Shown: positions 34,901-43,568 of the stretch, in pieces
Layout: each line of letters begins with the position of its first letter
Position numbering within the stretch: the first letter of the stretch is position 1
Origin: Frateuria_A sp035944355
Lineage (GTDB): Bacteria > Pseudomonadota > Gammaproteobacteria > Xanthomonadales > Rhodanobacteraceae
Reading direction: 5' to 3'
DNA length: 64,000 nt
Assembly: GCF_035944355.1 (NCBI RefSeq)
Contig: NZ_DASZBH010000016.1
Coordinates: 124,001 to 188,000, forward strand
Position numbers and translations under genes: made by a program
The notes under the pieces: model-generated
Told to the model about the DNA's origin: nothing
Database searches by the model: none
The model's input: only the letters and a program-made list of their open reading frames with translations

Positions 34901-35110
34901 TACTCGCCGGCGTTCGCGGAGCACAAGCTCGGTTTCAATCTGGACGTGTTCAACGTGCTGAACGAGCAGAAGGCCGTGCAGACCGATCCAACGGGCGAAA
35001 GCGCGTACAACCGCACAACCAACACCATCGGCATCAACAACAGCTACGGGGACGGGATCTTCTTCGAGCCCCCGCGGGCGGTCCGTCTGTCGGTTACTTA
35101 CGACTACTGA
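31979..35110 (+). CDS. Oar-like TonB-dependent receptor with carboxypeptidase regulatory-like domain, copy 2
   Basis: A 1043-residue paralogue of the preceding receptor. The signal peptide ends near GFAYG-Q (residue 34). Then come a regulatory-like beta-sandwich (about 38-108, SGLPVGRYSVSLQKGG), a TonB-box-like LGAVQVVASA, plug (NAYYVNGYNTGEPY and KYGRSDGGVINQIGKRG) and barrel ending AVRLSVTYDY. The ATG at 31979 is selected because the signal peptide starts there; the open frame upstream is non-coding leader. Landmark segments such as YKLGDHDL, WQVTSNVLLEVGVRN and SWDVNGDSS match copy 1 closely, whereas loops near the C-terminal third differ, so the two probably bind different ligands. Confidence 0.92.
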   Translation: MNKRYMPHGAQPRRTALTVALAMGLGFTGFAYGQATTGNIFGTAPAGAGETVVVKGANGTAREVTVGADGRYSVSGLPVGRYSVSLQKGGQVLASQDNVTVTPGGGTSVPFAAASATNAQNLGAVQVVASALPAIDVTSVNSSTIITAADLAKLPVQRSAESIALLAPGTASGSNYFTGPGNHSLVSFGGSSVTENAYYVNGYNTGEPYKNLGGFQLPYGAIDQQETLTGGYNAKYGRSDGGVINQIGKRGTNEWHFGAQVAWEPRFLEWNPVNNYYGHPAVPASTSQVNYALENPALAGTLHQYRNDNKKWETIYSAYVGGPLIKDKLFMFLAAETTKTQSNNVELASAAKVQYNTDKDTKFYGKLDWNITENNVLELTALKNRSSLGAGSTYNFDYSTLKSGAFSTNNDVTKDNAQFYVGHFTSYITDAATLSILYGKGKFQDPTVYARSADSALPFISRPYNEDPTLLPPGTGPNGINNGQPNTSWLSSSASNGTHGLRVDFDYKLGDHDLAVGIDNMSYKARNQGPNQQNPFNPALNYYWRYLPGTVVEKREIGWQTSMTMNQKAYYLQDTWQVTSNVLLEVGVRNDHFTNYNDVGQAFVDEKNQWEPRIGASWDVNGDSSFKVYGNVGRYYLALPDNAAERAANISTYLTTDYSYTGIDPATGVPTGLTALGPTTSPDGEKGVPKDPKEVTARNLKPEYLDEFIAGFDKKLNDNWNYGAKAMWRDLKTAIDDECSPGHIATKMAAQGVDPATTSPGGAYYDSLYGASYCRLINPGQTNTMFVKSADTTHPDLLVSMTQQDWGYQQGVKRKIGSLDLYLEHPFDGKWQGRVDYTYTRGFGNTEGQVRSDFGQADVSKTEDWDSWQLMDGANGELANVRKHQLRFRGAYQITPEWLVSGTLLVQSGYPQECLGYYGPGGSGKAYYGPGKPGDPSGYNNYGSGNYHWCHGVRMPAGTVGHTPWTKLLNLGVHYSPAFAEHKLGFNLDVFNVLNEQKAVQTDPTGESAYNRTTNTIGINNSYGDGIFFEPPRAVRLSVTYDY

Positions 35111-35135
35111 TCACCGGCTGATTGACACCTTGAAA

Positions 35136-35165
35136 GCCACCGGTTTCGACCGGTGGCTTTTTTTT
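35136..35165 (+). terminator. Rho-independent terminator of receptor copy 2
   Basis: Stem GCCACCGG (35136-35143), six-base loop, CCGGTGGC (35150-35157), extended by AAA/TTT pairs and followed by eight T residues. It isolates the receptor genes from the sulfotransferase genes. Confidence 0.95.
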
Positions 35166-35244
35166 GGCAGGCAAGTTATCAGCCGACTGCGATCGCATTG
35201 GCACGGATAGTCGTCCGTGTCACCCAGGAGCAAGACCAACAGCT

Positions 35245-35259
35245 CGCAAAGGCTTTGCG
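35245..35259. promoter_or_regulatory. Short palindrome before the first sulfotransferase gene
   Basis: CGCAAAG, one base, CTTTGCG forms a 15-bp near-perfect dyad about 19 bp before the ATG at 35278. It could be an operator or a small hairpin hiding the start region. No clear promoter hexamers are seen in the 110-bp gap. Confidence 0.35.
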
Positions 35260-35277
35260 CGACGTTACCATGCCTTC

Positions 35278-36870
35278 ATGAATCTGCTTCCCTCGGCGGA
35301 GGAAGTGCGCCTTCGCAGACTCGCTCGACAGCACGCCGATGGCGGACAGTGGGAGGCCGCGCAAGCGGCCCTGGAGCTGCTTGCCCGGCAAGCGCCGAAC
35401 GATGTCACCGTGCTGGTCGATCTGGCCGATGTTTTGTTCAGGCGCGGAAGACTGCGCCAGGCCGCCACGGCGGTTATGCAGGTCGCACGTCGCCTGCCAC
35501 GGGACGGCTTGCTGATCATCGGGGTGGCCAAACGCCTTGTTGCCTTCGGCGAGATCCTGGCTGCCCGCGCCTGCCTGGATCTCCTGGCCCAGGCTCCCGC
35601 GCCACCCGCGGATCTGCTCGTTGCGCAGGCGCACCTGCGCTTCAGCCTAGGTGAGATAGCGGCGGCGAAAACCCTGGTCGAAAAAGCCATCGTGGCTGGC
35701 GCAGATTCGCCGGAAGCGCTGCAGCTGCACGCGATGCTGCTCCACTTCACCGGCGACATCGAGCAAGCGCAGTGCGTGCTCGAATCATGCCTCGAACGCT
35801 GGCCGCATTTCGGCGATGCGGCGATGGCGTTGGTGAACTTGCGCAAGCAGCAGCCGGAAAGCCACAGGCTGGAATGGTGGCGGGGAAGGTTGCGACAGCT
35901 GCCCGACAACGAGGCGGATCCGTCGGCCATGTTCATACGTGCGGAGTTCGAATACGCGCAGTTCAAGACGCTGGACGATCTGGAACGCTACGACGAGGCC
36001 TGGCCCGCCCTGGCGCGATGCAACGCCATCATGCGCAAGCTCAATCCGTACGACGCAGCTGCCGAAGCCGCCATCACGGACGCGCTAATGCACCTGTCGC
36101 TGTCGTCAGGCCAGGCCAATGAGCCCCAAGGTCCAACACCCATCTTCATTGTCGGCATGCCGCGATCCGGTACTACCTTGCTGGATCGCATGCTGTCGGC
36201 CCACTCGCAGGTCGCTTCCGCTGGCGAGATCATCGACTTCTGGCGGCAACTTCACTGGGCGGCGGACGTAGCGCCGGCGCAGTCGCAACAATTGCTGGAG
36301 GTCATCCGGCGCAGCGCCGGGCTGGACTACGCCGAGCTGGGTGCGCGCTACCTCAAGCAGACGCAATGGCGTGCCCAGGGGCGTGCGTACTACATAGACA
36401 AGCTACCGGCCAACATCCAGATGGTCGCCTTCATCCGCAAGGCGTTGCCGCACGCACCGATCCTGCACATGGTGCGCGACCCGGTCGATACCTGCTTCTC
36501 CAACTTCAAGGCGATGTTCGGCAACATTTCCCCGTACAGCTATGACCAGCAGGCGTTGGCGCACTACTACGGGCAATATGCCCGCCTCGCTCGGCATTGG
36601 CATGCCCGCTTTCCCGGCGCCATGCTGGACGTACATTACGCTGAGTTGGTTCGCGATCCCGGGAACGCGATACGTCGGGTGCTGGCGCACTGTGGATTGG
36701 CCATGGAGGAGGGCTGCCTGCGCCCGGAACGCAATGCCGCGCCGGTCGCCACGCCGAGCAGCGCTCAAGTGCGTGAAGCAATCCATACCCGCAGTCTCGA
36801 CCAGTGGCGCAACTATGAAAAGCAGCTGCATCCCCTTCGCCAGGCGCTCGATGGATACCTCGGTTCCTGA
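35278..36870 (+). CDS. TPR-sulfotransferase, paralogue 1
   Basis: A 530-residue cytoplasmic protein. Residues 1-270 are helical TPR-like repeats (QWEAAQAALELLARQAPNDV is a typical unit). Residues about 280-525 form a Sulfotransfer_3 domain: PAPS 5'-phosphosulfate loop GMPRSGTTLLD (about 292), YIDKLPANIQMV, and the 3'-phosphate site HMVRDPVDTCFSNFKAMF. So transfer of sulfate from PAPS is well supported; the acceptor is unknown. TPRs suggest that the acceptor is a protein, or that the enzyme works in a complex. The ATG at 35278 aligns with the starts of the two next paralogues. It follows a strong terminator, so it likely heads a separate operon. Confidence 0.9.
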   Translation: MNLLPSAEEVRLRRLARQHADGGQWEAAQAALELLARQAPNDVTVLVDLADVLFRRGRLRQAATAVMQVARRLPRDGLLIIGVAKRLVAFGEILAARACLDLLAQAPAPPADLLVAQAHLRFSLGEIAAAKTLVEKAIVAGADSPEALQLHAMLLHFTGDIEQAQCVLESCLERWPHFGDAAMALVNLRKQQPESHRLEWWRGRLRQLPDNEADPSAMFIRAEFEYAQFKTLDDLERYDEAWPALARCNAIMRKLNPYDAAAEAAITDALMHLSLSSGQANEPQGPTPIFIVGMPRSGTTLLDRMLSAHSQVASAGEIIDFWRQLHWAADVAPAQSQQLLEVIRRSAGLDYAELGARYLKQTQWRAQGRAYYIDKLPANIQMVAFIRKALPHAPILHMVRDPVDTCFSNFKAMFGNISPYSYDQQALAHYYGQYARLARHWHARFPGAMLDVHYAELVRDPGNAIRRVLAHCGLAMEEGCLRPERNAAPVATPSSAQVREAIHTRSLDQWRNYEKQLHPLRQALDGYLGS

Positions 36871-36972
36871 GACGGCCGTACTGCGGCAGCATGCGCCATG
36901 CCGTGGCGGCGAGGTACTTCGACATGCATGCGCGATGCTGCAAGCGCCGCGCTGCAGCAGGGCTTGTCGCCG

Positions 36973-38616
36973 ATGAACTCGGATCACGCGGCCCCGGAAA
37001 GCCGCCTGCGCCATCGAGCCAGACAATATGTGGCGAATGGTTTATTGGATGCTGCCCAGGTCACTCTTGAGGCGCTCCTGGAACAGGAGCCGGGCGACGG
37101 CCACGCGCGCATGGACCTGGTGGACGTGCTGCTGAGGCGGGGGCAATTGCACGCCGCGACCCACCAGTTGCTGCGGCTTGCGACGATGGATGTTCTCGAC
37201 GTCAGACTCATGGTCCAGGCCGTGCGGAGGCTGTACTTCAACGGGGAGATCCTCGCCGCACGGGCTTGCCTGGATCGTCTTGAACTAGTGTCCAATCCCT
37301 CGGCCGCGATGTTGGCGGAGCTGGCACAGCTGCGATGGATGCTCGGGGAGCTGCCGGCGGCAAAGGCATGGATGGACCGGGCCATCGAGGCCGGTATCCA
37401 AACGCCCGATGCCTGCTACCTGCAGGCGATGCTGGCGCAGTTCACGGGCGACACCCGCCGAGCCCGCGATGTGCTCGAAGCCAGCTTGCGCCGGTGGCCA
37501 GGCTTCGGTGACGCCGCGGTGGCGCTGGCGAATGCCCGCCGGCAGACGGCGCGGGCCAATGATCTGGATCTGTTGTACGAGCAACTGGGGCAACTCCCGG
37601 CGGGCGGCAGATCGGTTGAGGTTATGGCGGCCCGCGCATCGTTCGAGTCCGCGTTGTTCAAGGAGCTGGACGATCTCGGGCGCCACGAGGAAGCGTGGCA
37701 AGCGCTGGCGCGCAGCAATGCGCTCATGCATGCGGTCAGTCCCTATGACGCGACCGGCGAAGCGGCCGTGACCGATGCCATCCTGCGTGCGGCCGAGACG
37801 CTCGCTGCTACCCGAGTCGCCGTGCCACCAGCTTTCGACGGCCCTACGCCGATCTTCATCGTGGGCCTGCCCCGTTCCGGCACGACCCTGCTCGATCGCA
37901 TGCTTTCGAATCATTCGCAGGTGGCGTCAGCCGGCGAGATCAACGATTTCCGGCGTCAACTGCGCTGGATGACGGACGTGCCCCCGAGCGGAGTTGCCGG
38001 GATGGTGCTGGCGCAGCAGCGCAGCACGAAGCTTGATTTCGCGGAACTGGGCGCACGTTATCTGCGCCAGACGCAATGGCGCGCGCAAGGCCGGCGGTTC
38101 TACGTCGACAAACTGCCGATAAATATCCGCATGGTTCATCTCATCCGCCGGGCCTTGCCGCACGCACCGATCCTGCACATGGTCCGGGAGCCGATGGACG
38201 TGTGCTTCTCCAACCTCAAGGCCATGCTCGGGCCCGCCTCCGCCTACAGCTACGACATGCAGGCCCTCGCCCATTACTACGATCTGTACGCGCGCCTTGC
38301 CGAGCATTGGCATGCCAGCATGCCAGGCGCGATGCTCGATGTGCCCTACGACGCGCTGGTGAGCGATCCGGCAGCCACCCTGCACCGGGTTCTGGAGTAC
38401 TGCAGACTGCACGATGAGGAAGCCTGCCTCTTTCCCGAAAGCAACGCTTCACCGGTGGCGACGCCCAGCAGCGTTCAGGTGCGCGAACCGATTCACACGC
38501 GCGCCCTGGGCGAGTGGCGGCACTATGCCAAGCAACTGGAACCGCTGCGTCTGGCACTTGGCGATCGGGCGCGTCTGCTACGGCGCGAACGACTTCCGCA
38601 TGCCGGCGGTGGTTGA
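36973..38616 (+). CDS. TPR-sulfotransferase, paralogue 2
   Basis: A 547-residue paralogue, 102 bp after copy 1. It has the same plan: N-terminal TPR-like helices (GLLDAAQVTLEALLEQEPGD), then Sulfotransfer_3 with GLPRSGTTLLD, YVDKLPINIRMVHLIRRALP and HMVREPMDVCFSNLKAML. Note Glu for Asp in the VREP segment compared with the other copies. The MNSDHAAPESRLRHRARQ start aligns with copy 1; ATGs further up have no counterpart. The C-terminal end is longer (RARLLRRERLPHAGGG). Function as for copy 1: PAPS-dependent sulfation of an unknown acceptor. Confidence 0.9.
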   Translation: MNSDHAAPESRLRHRARQYVANGLLDAAQVTLEALLEQEPGDGHARMDLVDVLLRRGQLHAATHQLLRLATMDVLDVRLMVQAVRRLYFNGEILAARACLDRLELVSNPSAAMLAELAQLRWMLGELPAAKAWMDRAIEAGIQTPDACYLQAMLAQFTGDTRRARDVLEASLRRWPGFGDAAVALANARRQTARANDLDLLYEQLGQLPAGGRSVEVMAARASFESALFKELDDLGRHEEAWQALARSNALMHAVSPYDATGEAAVTDAILRAAETLAATRVAVPPAFDGPTPIFIVGLPRSGTTLLDRMLSNHSQVASAGEINDFRRQLRWMTDVPPSGVAGMVLAQQRSTKLDFAELGARYLRQTQWRAQGRRFYVDKLPINIRMVHLIRRALPHAPILHMVREPMDVCFSNLKAMLGPASAYSYDMQALAHYYDLYARLAEHWHASMPGAMLDVPYDALVSDPAATLHRVLEYCRLHDEEACLFPESNASPVATPSSVQVREPIHTRALGEWRHYAKQLEPLRLALGDRARLLRRERLPHAGGG

Positions 38617-38706
38617 TGTTCGCTCGACGCCGCGGCAGTGGAAATTGCTGTCGGGCGTGATGTCGGCCGGACCCCGCCTTGCTACATTGTTCAGCCATCC
38701 TCTGCC

Positions 38707-40323
38707 ATGTCGACCATGCATACTGCGGACACCAAGGCGGCCCTCGGGCAGCTTCGCCATCGGGCTCAGCAAGCCATGGGTGCCGGCCAGTGGGCGGAAG
38801 CGCAGCTCGCGCTGCAGTCCCTCCTGCATTGCGAGCCTGGCGACGTTCCAGCACGCATGGCCCTCGCCGACGCGATCCTCGCGCAGGGACGGATGCGTGA
38901 GGCTACCGGGCAAATGCTGCAAGCCATCCCGTTGCTGCCCAACGATGCCGCCCTGATCGTGCAACTGGCGTGGCGCCTGTCCATGAACGGCGAGATCCTG
39001 GGGGCCCGGGCCTGCCTGGAACATCTCGGACGCGCTCCCCACCCGCCGGCCGAAGTCCTCAGCGAGCAGGCGCACCTTTACTGGATGCTGGGGCAGATAC
39101 CGGAAGCGCGTGCATGCATGGACCGGGCGGTGGCGTTGGGGATCGACACCGATGGCGAGTACTACCTAAATGCCATGCTTTACCAGTTCCTCGGCAGGAT
39201 CGACGAAGCCGAGGCGGTCCTGAAGACATGCCTGCAACGTTGGCCGGCCCACGGCGATGCGGCAGTCATCCTGGCGAACCTGCGCAGGCAGACGCCAGCG
39301 TCGAACCATCTGGACACTTTCCTCCAATCGCTCGGCCGCATTCCGCAGCAGAGCAAAAGCGCCCGCGACCTGTTTGCGCGCGCTGAATTCGAGTCAGCCA
39401 TTTTCAAAGTGCACGATGACTGCGGCCGCTACGAGGAGGCCTGGTCGGCGCTGGCGCGCAGCAACGCCCTCATGCGCGAGCTCCTGCCCTACGACGCGGC
39501 GGGCGAGGAGGCGCTGACCGACGCGTTGATCGCAGCTTCGCAGGTCCTGCCGGCGACGAGCCAGGCGGCCATTGACGGCCCTACGCCGATCTTCATCGTC
39601 GGCCTGCCCCGTTCCGGCTCGACCCTGCTCGACCAGATGCTTTCCAACCATTCGCAGGTGGTTTCCGCCGGCGAGATCATGGATCTCCAGCGACAGTTCC
39701 ACTGGATGGCCGATATCTCGCCGAGAAGCGCGCGAGGCATGCTAACGGCGGTCGAACGCAGCCCCGGCATGGATCTAGCGGAGCTGGGGGAGCGCTACCT
39801 GCAGCAGACCCGGTGGCGTGCGCAGGGTCGCCGCTTCTACGTCGACAAGCTGCCAGTCAATGTGCGGATGGTTCCGTTCATCCGCCGCGCGTTGCCGCAT
39901 GCGCCGATCCTGCACCTGGTCCGTGATCCGATGGACGTGTGCTATTCCAACCTGAAGGTCATGTTCGGCAAGGCGTCTGCCTACTGCTACGACCAGCAAG
40001 CGCTCGCCCACTACTACGGCCAGTACGCGCGTCTGACCGACCATTGGCGGGCCAGCATGCCTGATGCCATGCTCGAGGTTTCCTACGCGGCGCTGGTGAA
40101 CGAGCCGGAGGCGACCATGCGCCAGGTGCTGCAGTACTGCGGGCTGGCCATGGAAGGGGATTGCCTGCATCCGGAGCGGAACCTGGCGCCCGTGGCCACG
40201 CCGAGCAGCGTCCAGGTCCGCGAACCGGTCCATGCCCGCAGCCTTGGCCAGTGGCGTCGATATGCGGAGCATCTGGAGTCGTTACGGCTGGCGCTCGCCA
40301 AGCAAGGCATCGCTACGGAATAA
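38707..40323 (+). CDS. TPR-sulfotransferase, paralogue 3
   Basis: A 538-residue third copy, 90 bp after copy 2. TPR-like units (QWAEAQLALQSLLHCEPGDV) are followed by Sulfotransfer_3: GLPRSGSTLLD (Ser replaces the second Thr of the loop), YVDKLPVNVRMVPFIRRALP and HLVRDPMDVCYSNLKVMF. The stretch encoding the PAPS loop is almost identical in DNA to copy 2 (near 37840 and 39575), which points to recent duplication or gene conversion. ATGs at 38707 and 38716 are both possible. The next gene, a GntR regulator, is convergent 41 bp away. Confidence 0.9.
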   Translation: MSTMHTADTKAALGQLRHRAQQAMGAGQWAEAQLALQSLLHCEPGDVPARMALADAILAQGRMREATGQMLQAIPLLPNDAALIVQLAWRLSMNGEILGARACLEHLGRAPHPPAEVLSEQAHLYWMLGQIPEARACMDRAVALGIDTDGEYYLNAMLYQFLGRIDEAEAVLKTCLQRWPAHGDAAVILANLRRQTPASNHLDTFLQSLGRIPQQSKSARDLFARAEFESAIFKVHDDCGRYEEAWSALARSNALMRELLPYDAAGEEALTDALIAASQVLPATSQAAIDGPTPIFIVGLPRSGSTLLDQMLSNHSQVVSAGEIMDLQRQFHWMADISPRSARGMLTAVERSPGMDLAELGERYLQQTRWRAQGRRFYVDKLPVNVRMVPFIRRALPHAPILHLVRDPMDVCYSNLKVMFGKASAYCYDQQALAHYYGQYARLTDHWRASMPDAMLEVSYAALVNEPEATMRQVLQYCGLAMEGDCLHPERNLAPVATPSSVQVREPVHARSLGQWRRYAEHLESLRLALAKQGIATE

Positions 40324-40364
40324 GCCGGAGCGCGTGGCACGGGCAGGCGGTACCGCGCGTTTGC

Positions 40365-41117
40365 TCAGTCCGTGTGCAGCTCCGCCACGAAATCGTAGAT
40401 GTCGCCGCGATACCACGACGTGGTGAATTCCACCACGCGGCCGTCGTCGAGGAAGCTGCGCCGTTCGATGCTCAGGCCCGCGCTGCCGACGGGCACGTGC
40501 AGCAGGCGGGCGTGCTGTGCGCCCAGGGAGACGGCGCGCAGGCGCTGCAGGGCGCGCCGTGGGCGGGCGTTGCGCCGTTCCAGCGCCTCGTAGAGCGAGT
40601 CGTGCACGAGCAGGGGGTCGGGCAGCACGCTGGCGGGCACCACGCTGCGTTCGATCGCCAGCGGTTCGTCGACGGCGTAGCGCACGCGGTGCAGGCGCAC
40701 CACCGCGGCTCCGGGCGAGAGGTTCATCGCCATCGCCTCTTCCGGCGTCACCTCGCCGATGCCGCGCTCGAAGAACTCCGAGCGCGGGTTGAGACCGCGC
40801 GCGCGCAAGTCCTCGGTGAAGCTGGTCAGCCGCGACATCGGCTTGACGATGCGTTCGGCGACGAAGGTGCCGGCGCCGTGGCGCTGGGTCAGCAGACCCT
40901 CTTCGACCAGGCCGGCGATGGCCTTGCGCACGGTCACGCGCGAGAGGCCCAGCACCTGCGACAGGTCGCGCTCGCTGGGCAGCGCCTGGCCTGGCTCGAT
41001 GTCGCGATGCTCGACCACGGTGCGGATCGCCCGGCGCAGGCGCAGGTAGGCCAGCGGCTGGCGCGTCTCCGGGCTTTCGCAGAGGCGGCGGTATTCGGCG
41101 GCGAGCGCGGTCTCCAT
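40365..41117 (-). CDS. GntR/HutC-family regulator divergent from zwf
   Basis: A 250-residue repressor. Residues about 10-85 are the GntR winged helix (PSERDLSQVLGLSRVTVRKAIAGLVEEGLL). Residues about 100-248 are the UTRA effector domain (MSRLTSFTEDLRARGLNPRSEFFE and ending VEFTTSWYRGDIYDF). UTRA domains sense phosphorylated sugars, amino sugars, or histidine derivatives. Its place, divergent from zwf-pgl-edd-eda with 160 bp between starts, suggests it controls the Entner-Doudoroff genes, perhaps in response to a sugar phosphate. METALAAEYRRL is the start that gives a normal GntR N-terminus; upstream residues run into zwf's antisense. Confidence 0.9.
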   Translation of the reverse strand: METALAAEYRRLCESPETRQPLAYLRLRRAIRTVVEHRDIEPGQALPSERDLSQVLGLSRVTVRKAIAGLVEEGLLTQRHGAGTFVAERIVKPMSRLTSFTEDLRARGLNPRSEFFERGIGEVTPEEAMAMNLSPGAAVVRLHRVRYAVDEPLAIERSVVPASVLPDPLLVHDSLYEALERRNARPRRALQRLRAVSLGAQHARLLHVPVGSAGLSIERRSFLDDGRVVEFTTSWYRGDIYDFVAELHTD

Positions 41118-41127
41118 GCCAGGCACG

Positions 41128-41218
41128 ATACCAATCCAGCACCATTTGCAGCAAGCCGGCATGAAAACGTATGCATGCCATCGACGTAAGGCTGTGTAAT
41201 CTGGTATTTCACTGGTAC
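41128..41218. promoter_or_regulatory. Putative operator region between the GntR regulator and zwf
   Basis: An inverted repeat GGCATG (41158-41163), ten bases, CATGCC (41174-41179) lies mid-gap. TGGTAT occurs on the plus strand at 41202-41207, TGGTAC at 41213-41218, and TGGTAT on the minus strand at 41133-41128, so it faces both genes. TGGT-containing half-sites are common in HutC-type operators. An extended -10 (TGTGTAATCT) is at 41193-41202 but its -35 is poor. Confidence 0.45.
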
Positions 41219-41277
41219 GATCCCGGCAACCCAGCGGGCCCCACGGCCCGCCTCCTCCAAGCAATCGAGGTGAACCC

Positions 41278-42744
<1,467 letters not shown>

Positions 42745-42802
42745 TCCGGGGCATGCCGTGTAGCCGCACCGTGGCGGTGCGCCCTGCCGTTCGCTGCATC
42801 CC

Positions 42803-43516
42803 ATGCCGGGCCGCCCGCCCGTGAACGCCCCCGGCGCCACCCTGCACGACTTCGCCGATGGCCGCGCCCTCGCCGCGGCCCTGGCCGAGCGCGTCGCCGG
42901 TTGCCTGCGTGAGGGGCTGCGTGAGCGCGGGGGCGCGCTGCTCGCCGTTTCCGGCGGCCGCACGCCGCTGCACTTCTTCGAGCAGCTCGCGCAGTCGCCG
43001 CTGGACTGGTCGAAGGTGCAGCTGACCCTGGTCGACGAGCGCTGGGTCGACGAAAACGATCCGCGCTCGAACGCGCGCCTGGTGCGCGAACACCTGCTGC
43101 GCCACGCGGCGGCCACCGCGCGGTTCGTGCCGCTGTATACCGGCGCGGCTACGCCCGAGGACGGGCTGGCCGAGGCCGACCGGCGCGTGCGTGCGCTGCC
43201 GCTGCCCTTCGACGCAGTGGTGCTCGGCATGGGCGCGGACGGCCACACCGCCTCGTTCTTCCCCGGCGGCGATCAGCTCGAGGCGGCGCTCGATCCGAAC
43301 CTGCCCACAGGCGTGGTGCCGATGCGCGCGCCCGGCGCGAGCGAGCCGCGCATCACGCTGACGCTCGCCACCCTGCTCGCTACGCGCCACCTGTTCCTGC
43401 ACATCGAAGGCAGGGACAAGCGCGAGGTGCTGGACCGGGCGTTGGAGAAGGCCGCGCCCTACCCGATCCGTGCGGTGCTGGAGCGCGCGCCGGTGGCGGT
43501 GTACTGGTGTCCCTGA
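42803..43516 (+). CDS. pgl: 6-phosphogluconolactonase
   Basis: A 237-residue enzyme that hydrolyses 6-phosphogluconolactone. Family marks are LLAVSGGRTPLHFFEQLA, LTLVDERWVDENDPRSNARL and VLGMGADGHTASFFPGG, which together form the phosphate- and substrate-binding site of DevB/SOL-type lactonases. A GTG at 42821 would shorten it by six residues; the ribosome binding site is weak for both starts. It lies between zwf and edd in the same direction, as expected for a shared transcript. Confidence 0.96.
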   Translation: MPGRPPVNAPGATLHDFADGRALAAALAERVAGCLREGLRERGGALLAVSGGRTPLHFFEQLAQSPLDWSKVQLTLVDERWVDENDPRSNARLVREHLLRHAAATARFVPLYTGAATPEDGLAEADRRVRALPLPFDAVVLGMGADGHTASFFPGGDQLEAALDPNLPTGVVPMRAPGASEPRITLTLATLLATRHLFLHIEGRDKREVLDRALEKAAPYPIRAVLERAPVAVYWCP

Positions 43517-43568
43517 TCGTTGTTGATGGCCGGCCTGCGTTCGCCGGCATTTGCCGGAGTCGTTTGCC

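Noticed and set aside
28405..40323. Biosynthetic gene cluster for a sulfated natural product
   Set aside because: No peptide synthetase, polyketide synthase, RiPP enzyme or glycosyltransferase is present; only receptors and sulfotransferases are seen.
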